A stretch of 64,000 nucleotides of DNA from Caballeronia temeraria (GTDB lineage: Bacteria > Pseudomonadota > Gammaproteobacteria > Burkholderiales > Burkholderiaceae), in NCBI RefSeq assembly GCF_001544795.2, contig NZ_FCOI02000010.1, positions 1 through 64,000 of the forward strand, in the 5' to 3' direction. The position numbers were made by a program, and so were the translations under genes. The notes under the pieces were generated by a model. That model was not told where the DNA came from, made no database searches, and saw only the letters and a program-made list of their open reading frames with translations. Below, one piece after another: positions 41,317 to 50,002 of the stretch. The stretch's first letter is position 1; every line of letters starts with the position of its first letter.

Positions 41317-42702
41317 TCAGTGCGCGCCGGCGGTGAGGGCGCGTTGCAGATTGCGCACGACATCGGCCCAGTCGCCGAGCCGGCGGGCGCGGACGAGACG
41401 CATCGACGGATACCACGGCGTGCGATGCGGGTCCTGCTCGTAACGCCATTCCGCCACCTGATTGAGGAACAGGAAGCACGGCTTGCCGAGCGCGCCCGCG
41501 ATGTGAGTCAGGCCGCCGTCGTTGCCGACGAATGCGTCGAGGCGGTCGATGAGGCTCGAACTTTGTGCCAGCGTCATGTCGTCAGACAGCGTGCTGAAGC
41601 GCTCGTAGTCTTGCGCGCGCGCATCGTTCAGCCAGCGGTTGCGCTCGAATCCGCGTTGCATGATGACCCAATGGATGTCGGGCGTGTTGTCGAAGAGCGG
41701 GACGAGATCGGGCAGGGTGAGACTGCGGTTGGCGAAGTTGTTCGCCGATTCGCACGACGACCAGAAAATGCCGACGCAACGCCGTCCGGCCGCGCGCCGG
41801 CGGATCTCGCCGACGATCCCATCGACGGCGCCGGTGTCGATCGGCTCGATATAACGTGCCGACGGCGCGTAACCGATCGCCGGAAACAGCGACGTGAAGA
41901 GGGCGAACGGCTCGGTCCACAACGCGCCGTCCGGCGCCACGACGAAACCGGCCGCACGCAGGGCTTCGGCGTCCCGGGCCGTGTCGGCTTCGGGCATCGC
42001 GAAGCGATAGATGCGGTCGGAGGCGTCGTCGAATGCAATCTGCACGCCCAGCGCCTGCAGTGCGCCGGCGTAGCGCACCCAGTTGACGTGGTCGCCGTGG
42101 CCCGACGCGATCGACCTGAGCGTCAGATGCGCCGGCAAGACGCGTTGTCCGCACCAGTAATGCTCGACGTCGACATGGGGAAACAGCACGCGCCGCGCTT
42201 CCGGCGACGACCAATAGCGGTGAAACAGTTCGACGCCATTCGCGATGCCGTTGAGCCTCATCGCGCTGCGTCCCTGATGATGACCGAGGACGTACGCCGA
42301 ATGCTCGGGGACGTTATCTGCCTGCAGGTCCAGAACGCGCTGATCCTCGCCGAGGTAATGGCAGCCGTAGATATTCCACAAAAAGGCGTGGAGCCGCGGA
42401 TAGTCGGGCTTGTGATACACGTAGTCGAGAATACCCAGCGCGACTTCCTTCAACCCGAGATGCGCGCACGCGTCGCACAAGCTGTGCAGCTGGAAGCCGA
42501 ATGTGTTCGACGTGCGCGTGATCTGCCAGCCGAGGTCCACCGTGCGCAGAAATTCGCCGCCGCGCAGATGCGCCAGCGCGCGCCAATGCAGGTAGTCGGG
42601 CGTGTTTCCATCGGTGGCGGCGCGCTCGTCCAGGAAGCGAAAGCATTCTTCGATTTCGCCTGCGTAGAGCTTCGGGAGAATCTGGTCGTAGTGGTCGATC
42701 AT
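41317..42702 (-). CDS. Glycosyltransferase-like protein with N-terminal helical repeats
   Basis: A 461-residue soluble protein. The N-terminal 170 residues resemble TPR-like helical repeats (YLHWRALAHLRGGEFLRTVD, ACAHLGLKEVALGILDYVYH). The C-terminal half resembles GT9/GT41-type glycosyltransferases: CVGIFWSSCESANNFANRSL, IHWVIMQRGFERNRW and the nucleotide-sugar region DAFVGNDGGLTHIAGALGKP followed by CFLFLNQVAEWRYEQD. It may glycosylate a protein or surface polymer. It stands alone with an AT-rich 266-base upstream region, unlike its GC-rich neighbours, which may hold a regulated promoter. Acceptor unknown. Confidence 0.72.
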   Translation of the reverse strand: MIDHYDQILPKLYAGEIEECFRFLDERAATDGNTPDYLHWRALAHLRGGEFLRTVDLGWQITRTSNTFGFQLHSLCDACAHLGLKEVALGILDYVYHKPDYPRLHAFLWNIYGCHYLGEDQRVLDLQADNVPEHSAYVLGHHQGRSAMRLNGIANGVELFHRYWSSPEARRVLFPHVDVEHYWCGQRVLPAHLTLRSIASGHGDHVNWVRYAGALQALGVQIAFDDASDRIYRFAMPEADTARDAEALRAAGFVVAPDGALWTEPFALFTSLFPAIGYAPSARYIEPIDTGAVDGIVGEIRRRAAGRRCVGIFWSSCESANNFANRSLTLPDLVPLFDNTPDIHWVIMQRGFERNRWLNDARAQDYERFSTLSDDMTLAQSSSLIDRLDAFVGNDGGLTHIAGALGKPCFLFLNQVAEWRYEQDPHRTPWYPSMRLVRARRLGDWADVVRNLQRALTAGAH

Positions 42703-42968
42703 GGAATGGGCATCGATTTACGGAACGGCATTATTGCGTGGGGCTATTCAACGCGCGCGCGGCAAAATGGCGACATTTTCACGAATGTTGCCGTTTGTTG
42801 ATTAATGTTTTAATAAAGCGACAGTTTTTGAAATAGTCGTGATGTGTCTCGTTCGAGTATAGATGTCAGGACGGATCGTCTCGAAACAAATCGAACGTTA
42901 TCTGCCTAATTAAAATTCGATAATTTATCTTATGTTAAATCGTAAATTCATCTCGGAGCAATGAGGCC

Positions 42969-44270
42969 TCACTCCATCGCCCCGGCCCGCTGCAGCAGAA
43001 ACTCGCGCTCCCGCGCATTCTTCGCAAGCGACGCCGCACGCTCGAACTCCGCGCGCGCCTCGTCCTTGCGCCCGAGCCTCGCCAGCAGATCCGCGCGCAC
43101 GCTCGGCAGCCAGTGATAGCTCCTGAGCGCGGGCGTATCGGCGAGCGTGTCGACGATCGGCAGCGCCGCTTCCGGCCCGTACGCCATGCTCACCGCGACC
43201 GCGCGATTCAGCTCGACGACCGGCGTTGGCGCGGTTTGCATCAGCGCGTCGTAGAGCGCGACGATCATCCGCCAGTCGGTATCGGCGGCGCTCGGCGCGC
43301 GCGCATGACACGCCGCGAGCGCCGCCTGCAACGCGTACACGCCGCGTGCACCGTTGAGCGACTCCGAGCGCTTCAACGCCGCCAGCCCGCGCCGGATCAG
43401 AAGCGGATCCCAACGGCTGCGATCCTGATCCGGCAACAGCACCGGGCGGCCATCCCGATCGACGCGCGCCTTCATCCTCGACGCCTGAATCTCCATCAAC
43501 GCGACGAGCCCGTGAACCTCGCTCTCGTCCGGCGTCAGTTCGGCGAGAATGCGCCCGAGCCGGAGCGCGTCCTCGCACAACGCGGGACGCATCCAGTCGT
43601 CGCCGGTGGTCGCCGAATAACCTTCGTTGAAAATCAGATAGATGACTTCGAGCACCGAACCGAGACGCGCGGCGCGCGCGTCGGCTTTCGGCACTTCGAA
43701 CGGCACGCGGGCCGCCGACAACGTGCGCTTCGCCCGCACGATGCGCTGCGCGATCGTCGGCTCCGGCACGAGAAACGCGCGCGCGATCTCGTCGGTCGTG
43801 AGTCCGCCGATCAGCCGCAGCGTGAGCGCGGCGCGTGCATCGACGGACAGCACCGGATGGCACGCCGTAAAAATGAGCCGAAGCAGATCGTCGCCGATGT
43901 CGTCTTCGCGCGCGGCGTCGAGCGCATCGACGAAATCGGGCGTGATGTGCGCTTCCTGCGCGTCGAGATCGCGGCCGTATTCCTCGTGCTTGCGCGCGTG
44001 CAGCGCGTGCTGCCGCAGACGGTCGAGCGCCTTGTTCTTCGCTGTCGTCATGAGCCACGCTCCCGGCTTCTCGGGCACGCCCACGCCCGGTTGGCTCCAG
44101 TGTTCCAGCGCGGCCACGAACGCGTCCTGCGCCAGCTCCTCGGCGAGCGCGACGTCGCGCACGATGCGCGCCACGCTCGCGATCACCTTCGCCGACTCGA
44201 TCCGCCACACCGCATCGATGGCGCGGCGCGCGGCATCGTCGGCAGTGTTCTCGTCGTTGCCCTCGCTCAC
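42969..44270 (-). CDS. ECF42-type RNA polymerase sigma factor
   Basis: A 433-residue extracytoplasmic-function sigma factor of the large ECF42 type. Regions 2 and 4 are visible: RIVRDVALAEELAQDAFVAA then WLMTTAKNKALDRLRQHALH, and region 4 LTTDEIARAFLVPEPTIAQR. The long C-terminal extension (about residues 190-430) contains LGSVLEVIYLIFNEGYSATT and TPR-like helices. The family normally pairs with DGPF/YCII proteins rather than an anti-sigma factor, exactly as here. The start is GTG 44270, which forms a GTGA overlap with the VOC gene stop. Earlier frames give spurious Arg-rich sequence. Confidence 0.9.
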   Translation of the reverse strand: MSEGNDENTADDAARRAIDAVWRIESAKVIASVARIVRDVALAEELAQDAFVAALEHWSQPGVGVPEKPGAWLMTTAKNKALDRLRQHALHARKHEEYGRDLDAQEAHITPDFVDALDAAREDDIGDDLLRLIFTACHPVLSVDARAALTLRLIGGLTTDEIARAFLVPEPTIAQRIVRAKRTLSAARVPFEVPKADARAARLGSVLEVIYLIFNEGYSATTGDDWMRPALCEDALRLGRILAELTPDESEVHGLVALMEIQASRMKARVDRDGRPVLLPDQDRSRWDPLLIRRGLAALKRSESLNGARGVYALQAALAACHARAPSAADTDWRMIVALYDALMQTAPTPVVELNRAVAVSMAYGPEAALPIVDTLADTPALRSYHWLPSVRADLLARLGRKDEARAEFERAASLAKNAREREFLLQRAGAME

Positions 44271-44665
44271 GCCGCTTCCGGATTCATGTGCACGAGTTCC
44301 CAGATATGACCGTCGAGATCCTCGAAGCCGTGGCCGTACATGAAGCCGTGATCCTGCGGCTCGCGCGGCGCGCGTCCGCCCGCGGCGACGGCTTTCGCGA
44401 CCAGATCGTCGACCTCCGCCCTGCTCTCGCACGACAGGCACACGAGCGCTTCGGTGCTCGTGTGCGCATCGGCGATCGGCTTTTCAGTGAACGTCTGAAA
44501 GAACGTTTCGACGAGCAGCATCGCGTAGATGTTGTCGCCGATGACGAGGCACGCGGCGTCATCGTTCGTGAATGCGGGATCGAAACCGAGGCCCAGCGCC
44601 TTGAAGAAGGTCATCGAGCGCTTGAGGTCTCGAACCGGCAGGTTCACGAAAATCTGCTTGTGCAT
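44267..44665 (-). CDS. VOC-family (glyoxalase-like) protein
   Basis: A 132-residue VOC-fold protein: MHKQIFVNLPVRDLKRSMTF, FKALGLGFDPAFTNDDAACL at the first beta-alpha-beta module and FMYGHGFEDLDGHIWELVHM at the C-terminal metal-binding end. It is the PhnB/lactoylglutathione-lyase-like kind common in ECF42 operons. Substrate unknown; family members bind metal and may degrade toxic small molecules. Its TGA overlaps the sigma GTG start, so the pair is translationally coupled. It lies 73 bases after the YCII gene. Confidence 0.88.
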   Translation of the reverse strand: MHKQIFVNLPVRDLKRSMTFFKALGLGFDPAFTNDDAACLVIGDNIYAMLLVETFFQTFTEKPIADAHTSTEALVCLSCESRAEVDDLVAKAVAAGGRAPREPQDHGFMYGHGFEDLDGHIWELVHMNPEAA

Positions 44666-44738
44666 GACGGTGGTCTCCGGAGTTGAGCGCTGTTTTCAGT
44701 ATCACGACGAATGGCGCGCGCGAAAATCGACAACGATT

Positions 44739-45092
44739 TCAGGTATAGCAAGGTCCGACTTTGCGGACTTCGATCGTGCACCACTTCGCCGCCGGACATT
44801 GCGCCGCGATCGCGACGGCTTCCGCGTGCGTTTCGCAATCGATCAGGAAGAAGCCGCCGATCATTTCCTTCGCCTCGGCGAACGGTCCGTCGATGACGCG
44901 CGCATCGCCGTTCGATGCGCTGACGCGCGCCGCATCCTTCATCGACGTCAGCGATTCCACCGCGCGCAGCACGCCGCGCGCCTTCAGTCCTTCGGCGAAT
45001 TCCCCCATCTGCCGATACGCCTCGCGCCCCTCTTCCTCCGTGCGCCGGCTGCGCTGTTCGACCGGTTCGACGACGAGTAACAGATAAGCCAC
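44739..45092 (-). CDS. DGPF/YCII-domain protein
   Basis: A 117-residue protein with the characteristic DGPF motif: ARVIDGPFAEAKEMIGGFFL (about residues 65-84) and a C-terminal CPAAKWCTIEVRKVGP. DGPF proteins are the hallmark targets/partners of ECF42 sigma factors, so this is the first gene of the sigma operon. The start is GTG 45092, six bases after GGAGG. The molecular role of YCII proteins is uncertain (enzyme-like ferredoxin fold). Confidence 0.88.
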   Translation of the reverse strand: MAYLLLVVEPVEQRSRRTEEEGREAYRQMGEFAEGLKARGVLRAVESLTSMKDAARVSASNGDARVIDGPFAEAKEMIGGFFLIDCETHAEAVAIAAQCPAAKWCTIEVRKVGPCYT

Positions 45093-45139
45093 GACAAGCC
45101 TCCGAGTGTTTTTTTGATGCGCTCCAGTCTATCTCGATA

Positions 45140-45169
45140 TTGACAAACACGAACGCGCCCATCGATACT
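45140..45169 (+). promoter_or_regulatory. Predicted sigma70 promoter
   Basis: Perfect -35 TTGACA (45140-45145), an 18-base spacer and -10 GATACT (45164-45169; four of six consensus positions). It faces rightward from within the region upstream of the YCII gene and is followed about 120 bases later by a strong intrinsic terminator. Confidence 0.6.
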
Positions 45170-45175
45170 GCGACA

Positions 45176-45327
45176 CATGCACGCAGCCATCCTTTTCTCC
45201 ATCGCCGCGATTAAAAACCGTATGAACGCCATCTGTGGCGGGTCATCGGGACAGCGTGTGCGCTAGCGAAACAGGCAAGCAAACAAATTCCGAAGGCCCC
45301 GCCGCAAGACGGGGCCTTCTTGTTTTT
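45176..45327 (+). ncRNA. Candidate small RNA or attenuated leader of the DUF2917 gene
   Basis: A transcript of about 150 nt is predicted from the consensus-like promoter at 45140-45169 to the terminator at 45292-45327. No known gene lies in it. A 29-codon open frame starts at ATG 45177 (MHAAILFSIAAIKNRMN) and stops at 45266, 26 bases before the terminator stem; if translated it could be a leader peptide. The downstream DUF2917 gene starts at 45372. Alternatives: free-standing small RNA, attenuator leader, or a chance arrangement. Family not recognised. Ends are inferred from promoter and terminator positions. Confidence 0.45.
45292..45327 (+). terminator. Strong intrinsic terminator
   Basis: Perfect 10-bp stem GAAGGCCCCG (45292-45301) and CGGGGCCTTC (45310-45319), 8-base loop, then TTGTTTTT. 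No known plus-strand gene ends before it, so it implies an unrecognised transcript or an attenuator ahead of the DUF2917 gene. Confidence 0.85.
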
Positions 45328-45371
45328 GCGTGCAAGGTTTCCGTCTTCGGCTCACATCATGGAGAGCAGAG

Positions 45372-45770
45372 ATGGAAGAGGTATCGCAGGTTCTAGCGCG
45401 TCATGGCGCCGGCCACGGCGTGGCATCGGGGCGCCTCGGCGTATCGGGCGCATCGGGCGCGCGCGTCGTGGTCTATCTGGATGTGCATCCGCATCAGATG
45501 GTGTCGTGGCGGCTTACGCGCGACGCCGATCTGCGCATCGGCGATGCGTCCGTATGGCTCACGCGTCATCGCGATCCGTACGATTACTGGCTGAAGCCCG
45601 GCGATGTCGTGCGTCTGTCGCGCGGCGAGCGCGTGTGGCTCACGTCGGAGAGCGATCAGACGATCGAGGTGTCGCTGACTTCATATCGCTGCACGCGGCG
45701 TGGTTTCGTGTCGCGCTGGCTCGCGCGGTGCTGGCCGCGCACGACGAACCAGCACGCGAGCGCGCTTTGA
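45372..45770 (+). CDS. DUF2917 family protein
   Basis: A 132-residue protein with the DUF2917 pattern: VSWRLTRDADLRIGDASVWL then TRHRDPYDYWLKPGDVVRL, a small beta-rich domain typical of Burkholderiaceae. A basic, tryptophan-containing tail follows (RWLARCWPRTTNQH). GGAGA lies before ATG 45372; an upstream ATG at 45330 would overlap the terminator tail. Function unknown. Expression may depend on read-through of the terminator at 45292-45327 or on a promoter in the 44 bases after it. Confidence 0.8.
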   Translation: MEEVSQVLARHGAGHGVASGRLGVSGASGARVVVYLDVHPHQMVSWRLTRDADLRIGDASVWLTRHRDPYDYWLKPGDVVRLSRGERVWLTSESDQTIEVSLTSYRCTRRGFVSRWLARCWPRTTNQHASAL

Positions 45771-45782
45771 CGGCGCCCATGC

Positions 45783-47441
45783 TCAAGGCTCGACGCAGCG
45801 GAAGTTCGCCGCGACGTTGATGTTGCCGTGGCCCAGATAGCGCGGATAGTTCGGATAACGGCATATCGGCCGCGTGCGTCCGTTGGTGGCGGGCGCGATG
45901 TCGCTGCCGATGAGCGTTTCCGGCGCGACGCCCTTGCTCACCCATTCGTCGAGCGCGCCGAGTTCGTCCCACGCGGGGACGAACACGCCGTTGCCGTGCT
46001 GGAATCCCGGCACCATGTAGAGCCGCATGAACGAATCGACGCTGTCCTGCCCGTATCGGTCGATCAATCCGTGATAGAACGCGATCGTCTGGTTCGGGCT
46101 GATGACTTCGTCGGCGAGGCCGTGCATCGCGATGAGCTTGCCGCCGTGCGCGATGAACGCGGAGAAGTCCGGGTTCATCGCGCCGACGGTGTACGCGAGC
46201 GTCGTAAGGCGCTGCCTGAAGCGGCCGGGATTGTCGAGGTCGAGCGTGAGCGAGTTGAACGCGAGATCGCGCGTGACGAAGTAGCGGACATACGCGTCGC
46301 CCTGCGCGAAGAGATAGCCATTGGCGGCGAAAGTCGGCGGGTTCAACAGCGTCGGCGAATCGCCGAGACCGAGCGTGCCGGAAAAGTCCACGCCCTGAAA
46401 CACGTTGTAGCCGGGATACGTATCGACGTCATAGGCGAGCGGATACGGCAGGCTGACGCCGTCGCGCAGCGTTTCCAGCGTATCGATCTGCGCGTCCGAC
46501 AGACAACTGTCGCGCAAGGACGGACGCTGCCCGTTCGCGCAACGCAGCGACGCGATGATCTGCGGCTCCAGCTTCCTGCACGCCTCGACATTGCTGACGA
46601 TGCCGTCCGCCGCGCCGTCGAGCCGGTCGCACTCGCGCACGACGGTCTCGAACACGCGCCGCTGCTGCGCGAGCCCGACGAAGCCGCCCGGCTTCGCATA
46701 CGACGCCTGCCCGACCAGCACGCCCATCAGCCGCACGCCGGAAAAGTTGATGGCCGGCGCGTTGGCGATGACGCCGTCGTAGTCGTTCGGAAAGCGCTCG
46801 ATCACGGTGAAGCCTTCGCGGCCGCCCGTCGAGCCGCCCGCGAAGTAGGTTTTTTCGGGCGCGCGCCCGTAGCCCATCTGGATCAGCGCCAGCGCGACGT
46901 CGCGAGTCTTTTTGAGATGTCCGAAGCCGAAGTTGATGATCGCTTCGTCGTTCACCGCGAAGTCCGCGCGTCCCGAGTTGCCGACGTGGCCCGAATCGGA
47001 GCCGAAAGTGGCGTAGCCGCGCGCGAGCGGCGTCGAATCGGGCGCGAAGGACATCGGCTCGGTGCCGGACACGATGGTGCCGTTGTAGCCGCCTCCGCCC
47101 ATCTGCAGCGCGCGGCCGTTCCAGCGGCTCGGCAGATTCACTTCGAAGCGGATATCGGGCGTCGTATCCAGCAGCGCCTTGATGAAGCCGGTGATGCGGC
47201 AATATTCGCCGTTGCGGTTGCCGGGCGCGGCCGCCTTCACGACCCACGCGGAAACGATCGTCGCGCCGCGCGTCGGCAAACCGATGATCGACGCGGGCAC
47301 GGTCTTGCCTTCGAGGTCGTCGCAGTGCTTCGTCACGTAGGCGGCCGCGTGGGCGTGCGAAAAGGCCGCGAGCGCGATCACCGCGAGGAGCGCACGGATC
47401 AGGAACACATCGGAAGAAAGAAGGCGGAAGGCGCGAAACAC
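45783..47441 (-). CDS. Tannase/feruloyl-esterase family hydrolase
   Basis: A 552-residue exported esterase. The signal peptide is IRALLAVIALAAFSHAHAAA (about residues 15-34). Family marks include WNGRALQMGGGGYNGTIVSG, the nucleophile region TYFAGGSTGGREGFTVIERF (Ser in GGSTGG), CDRLDGAADGIVSNVEAC (calcium-site type) and the histidine region MYMVPGFQHGNGVF-like near the C-terminus. Such enzymes cleave gallate or ferulate esters of plant polymers in the periplasm or outside. It stands downstream of the LysR gene at 47556 on the same strand, 114 bases away, and may be its target. Confidence 0.9.
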   Translation of the reverse strand: MFRAFRLLSSDVFLIRALLAVIALAAFSHAHAAAYVTKHCDDLEGKTVPASIIGLPTRGATIVSAWVVKAAAPGNRNGEYCRITGFIKALLDTTPDIRFEVNLPSRWNGRALQMGGGGYNGTIVSGTEPMSFAPDSTPLARGYATFGSDSGHVGNSGRADFAVNDEAIINFGFGHLKKTRDVALALIQMGYGRAPEKTYFAGGSTGGREGFTVIERFPNDYDGVIANAPAINFSGVRLMGVLVGQASYAKPGGFVGLAQQRRVFETVVRECDRLDGAADGIVSNVEACRKLEPQIIASLRCANGQRPSLRDSCLSDAQIDTLETLRDGVSLPYPLAYDVDTYPGYNVFQGVDFSGTLGLGDSPTLLNPPTFAANGYLFAQGDAYVRYFVTRDLAFNSLTLDLDNPGRFRQRLTTLAYTVGAMNPDFSAFIAHGGKLIAMHGLADEVISPNQTIAFYHGLIDRYGQDSVDSFMRLYMVPGFQHGNGVFVPAWDELGALDEWVSKGVAPETLIGSDIAPATNGRTRPICRYPNYPRYLGHGNINVAANFRCVEP

Positions 47442-47555
47442 GTCTTTAAAGTGGCTGCTTCAAACGCCGCACAATATATAAGAACAGTTTTGAGATAGCC
47501 ATCCGGGTCTGCCGGCCGTTGCAGCGGCACAACCGGCTTCTTCGCGCCGCGTGGT

Positions 47556-48416
47556 TCATTCGCCGTCCCACTCGCCGCGCAGGTCGCTGTTCTCCAGAAG
47601 CTGTAGCAAGGTTTCGGCCGGACGGCTCAGATGTTTGGCGCCGAACGCGATGAACTCCACTTCGGGCAACGCCGGCAAGTCCGCGCGGTTCACGGGCGGC
47701 GCCAGTCCGCGCGCCGCGAGAAAATGCGAACGCACGGTCAGCCCGAGCCCGCCGCGCGCCGCCGCGATGCAGCCCGCGTGGCTGCTGCTCGTGCAGACCA
47801 TCTGCCAGCTCGCACCCGACATGGCGAGCGAATCGAGCACGACGCCGCGCGTGACGCTCGGTTCCGACACGAGAATCAGCGGCAGCGGCTCGTTCGTATC
47901 GACGACGGTGCCCGGCTTCGCGAGCCATTCCAGCCGCCCGGAGAAAAGCCGCATGCCGCGCGCATCGCCGAGTCGGCGCTTGCCGACCGCGAGATCGAGT
48001 TCGCCGGCATCGACCATCTGATAAAGGCGGCCGGTCATGCCGATGGTGATTTCCAGCTCCACATCCGGATGCGTGTCCCGAAAAGCCGCGAGCACGCTCG
48101 GCAGCGGCCCGAGCGCGATATCGTCCGATGAGCCCAGCCGCACGCGCCCGCGCAGCCGCGGCGAGCTGAACTGCGACTGCGCGTGCGCCATCGCTTCGAG
48201 AATCACGCGGGCGTGGACGAGCATCGCTTCGCCGTCGGCGGTGAGCGCGAGTGAATGCGTGTCGCGCACGAAAAGCCGCCGGCCGACGCTCTCCTCCAGG
48301 CGGCGAATATGCTCGGACACGCTCGATTGCCGCAGGCCGAGCTGGCGCCCCGCGTCGGTAAAGCTGTGCGACGCGGCCACGGTCGCGAAGGTGGTCAGCC
48401 AGACTGGATTGAGCAT
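47556..48416 (-). CDS. LysR-family transcriptional regulator
   Basis: A 286-residue LysR regulator. The HTH is MLNPVWLTTFATVAASHSFT with the recognition segment GRQLGLRQSSVSEHIRRLEE; the effector domain covers residues about 85-275. It is divergent from the MFS pump at 48571 and upstream of the esterase gene. The inverted repeat TGTCATCG-N7-CGATGACA at 48424-48446, only seven bases from its ATG, is a likely operator. Ligand unknown. Confidence 0.9.
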   Translation of the reverse strand: MLNPVWLTTFATVAASHSFTDAGRQLGLRQSSVSEHIRRLEESVGRRLFVRDTHSLALTADGEAMLVHARVILEAMAHAQSQFSSPRLRGRVRLGSSDDIALGPLPSVLAAFRDTHPDVELEITIGMTGRLYQMVDAGELDLAVGKRRLGDARGMRLFSGRLEWLAKPGTVVDTNEPLPLILVSEPSVTRGVVLDSLAMSGASWQMVCTSSSHAGCIAAARGGLGLTVRSHFLAARGLAPPVNRADLPALPEVEFIAFGAKHLSRPAETLLQLLENSDLRGEWDGE

Positions 48417-48423
48417 GCGCTAT

Positions 48424-48446
48424 TGTCATCGGTAACATCGATGACA
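48424..48446. promoter_or_regulatory. Perfect inverted repeat, likely LysR operator
   Basis: Arms TGTCATCG (48424-48431) and CGATGACA (48439-48446) separated by seven bases, in the 154-base divergent region between the LysR gene and the MFS gene. LysR proteins bind interrupted palindromes of this size; position next to the LysR start suggests autorepression. Confidence 0.65.
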
Positions 48447-48570
48447 GTCAATGTGGTTAGCGGTCTTCCCGATGACGCCGTAAGTCATTAACATTTCACA
48501 TATCGCGCAACGGGCCTGTTTTCAAACAGCTTTCTTCGTCCCGCGGTCGTTCCGCTCTCCCGTTTCCCAC

Positions 48571-49962
48571 ATGACCAAAAGTTCTCCGCACACGGCATTG
48601 CTCTGGATCGTCGCCGTGGGCTTTTTCATGCAGGCGCTCGACACGACGATCGTCAACACGGCGCTGCCTTCCATCGCGCGAAGCCTGCACGCCGCGCCGC
48701 TCGCGATGCAGTCGATCGTCGTCGCCTACACGCTCACAATGGCCCTGCTGACGCCCGCCTCCGGCTGGCTCGCGGATCGCTTCGGCACGCGGCGCGTCTA
48801 TCAGGTGTCGATTTCCCTCTTCGTGATCGGCTCGCTTGCCTGCGCGAGCGCGCATTCGGTGAATCAACTGGTGCTCGCGCGCGTGCTGCAAGGCGTCGGC
48901 GGCTCGATGCTGCTGCCGATCGGCCGTCTCGCCATATTGCGCGCCGTGTCCGGCGAGGCCTACGTTTCCGCGCTCGCGATGATTTCCGTCGCCGGCCAGG
49001 TCGGCCCCATTCTCGGCCCGACGCTCGGCGGATGGTTCGTCGAGTCGTTCACATGGCACTGGATCTTCCTCATCAACGTGCCGATCGGCGCGGTCGGCCT
49101 CTACGCGGTGCAGCGCTTTCTGCCGAACGACACGGTGCACAACGCCCCGCCCTTCGATTTCGTCGGCTGCGGATTGCTGTCGATGTGCATGGTGTCGTTC
49201 TCGCTCGCACTCGATTGTCCCGTGGAGACGCATCGCGGCGCGGCATCGGCGGCGCTCTTCGTGCTCGCGGCCGTGTCGGCGTTCGCCTATGTTCCATATG
49301 CGCGCCACAAGCGCAATCCGCTCTTTCATCTCGGGCTTTTTCGCGAGCCGAACTTCAGCGTCGGGCTGATCGGCAATTTGTTGTGCCGCATCGGATCGAG
49401 CGCCGTGCCGTTTCTGCTGCCGCTGCTGATGCAGCTCGAGCTCGGCTACAGCCCGCTGCATTCCGGCTTGATGATGCTGCCGATCGCCATCGCCGGCACG
49501 ATCAGCAAGCGCTGGATCGCGCAGCTCGTGAAGCGTTACGGCTACGACATGTTCCTGCTCGTGAACACCGCGCTCGTGGGCGGGTCGATCGTCGCGTTCG
49601 CGCTCTTTTCGCCGACGTTGCCGCTCGCCGTCGAAATCGCGATTCTCGCCGTGTTCGGCGCGTGCAACTCGATGCAGTTCGCGGCGATGAACAGCGTCAC
49701 GTTGAAAGGCCTGTCGAGCAAGGATGCGGGCAGCGGCAACAGCCTCTTCTCGATGGTGCAGATGCTCGCGATCGGCCTGGGCGTCTCGATCGGCGGATCG
49801 CTCGTGCAGTTGTTCCAGGGGCCGTTCTCCACGACGACCGGTTTCAAGTTGAGCTTCGTGTGCATGGGCGTCGTCACGTTGCTGTCGGGCGTCGTGTTCC
49901 GCCGCCTCGATGACGCGCCGGTCAGCGCCGCGCCGGCTGGAGCCGGCAAGCCCGCGGCATAG
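48571..49962 (+). CDS. MFS multidrug transporter, DHA2 type
   Basis: A 463-residue proton antiporter with 14 predicted helices of the EmrB/QacA (MdtD-like) group. It opens ALLWIVAVGFFMQALDTTIV with NTALPSIARSLHAAPLAMQS (motif D1-type), then GWLADRFGTRRVYQ (motif A) and VLQGVGGSMLLPIGRL (motif B). A GPTLGGWFVESFTWHWIFLI segment (motif C) indicates drug/H+ antiport. It is divergent from the LysR gene and just ahead of an aldo/keto reductase gene, 40 bases away, with which it may be cotranscribed. Substrate unknown. Confidence 0.9.
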   Translation: MTKSSPHTALLWIVAVGFFMQALDTTIVNTALPSIARSLHAAPLAMQSIVVAYTLTMALLTPASGWLADRFGTRRVYQVSISLFVIGSLACASAHSVNQLVLARVLQGVGGSMLLPIGRLAILRAVSGEAYVSALAMISVAGQVGPILGPTLGGWFVESFTWHWIFLINVPIGAVGLYAVQRFLPNDTVHNAPPFDFVGCGLLSMCMVSFSLALDCPVETHRGAASAALFVLAAVSAFAYVPYARHKRNPLFHLGLFREPNFSVGLIGNLLCRIGSSAVPFLLPLLMQLELGYSPLHSGLMMLPIAIAGTISKRWIAQLVKRYGYDMFLLVNTALVGGSIVAFALFSPTLPLAVEIAILAVFGACNSMQFAAMNSVTLKGLSSKDAGSGNSLFSMVQMLAIGLGVSIGGSLVQLFQGPFSTTTGFKLSFVCMGVVTLLSGVVFRRLDDAPVSAAPAGAGKPAA

Positions 49963-50002
49963 CCGGTATCCTGTCCGTCCAACCGATTTCTGGAGTGCAA
50001 CC

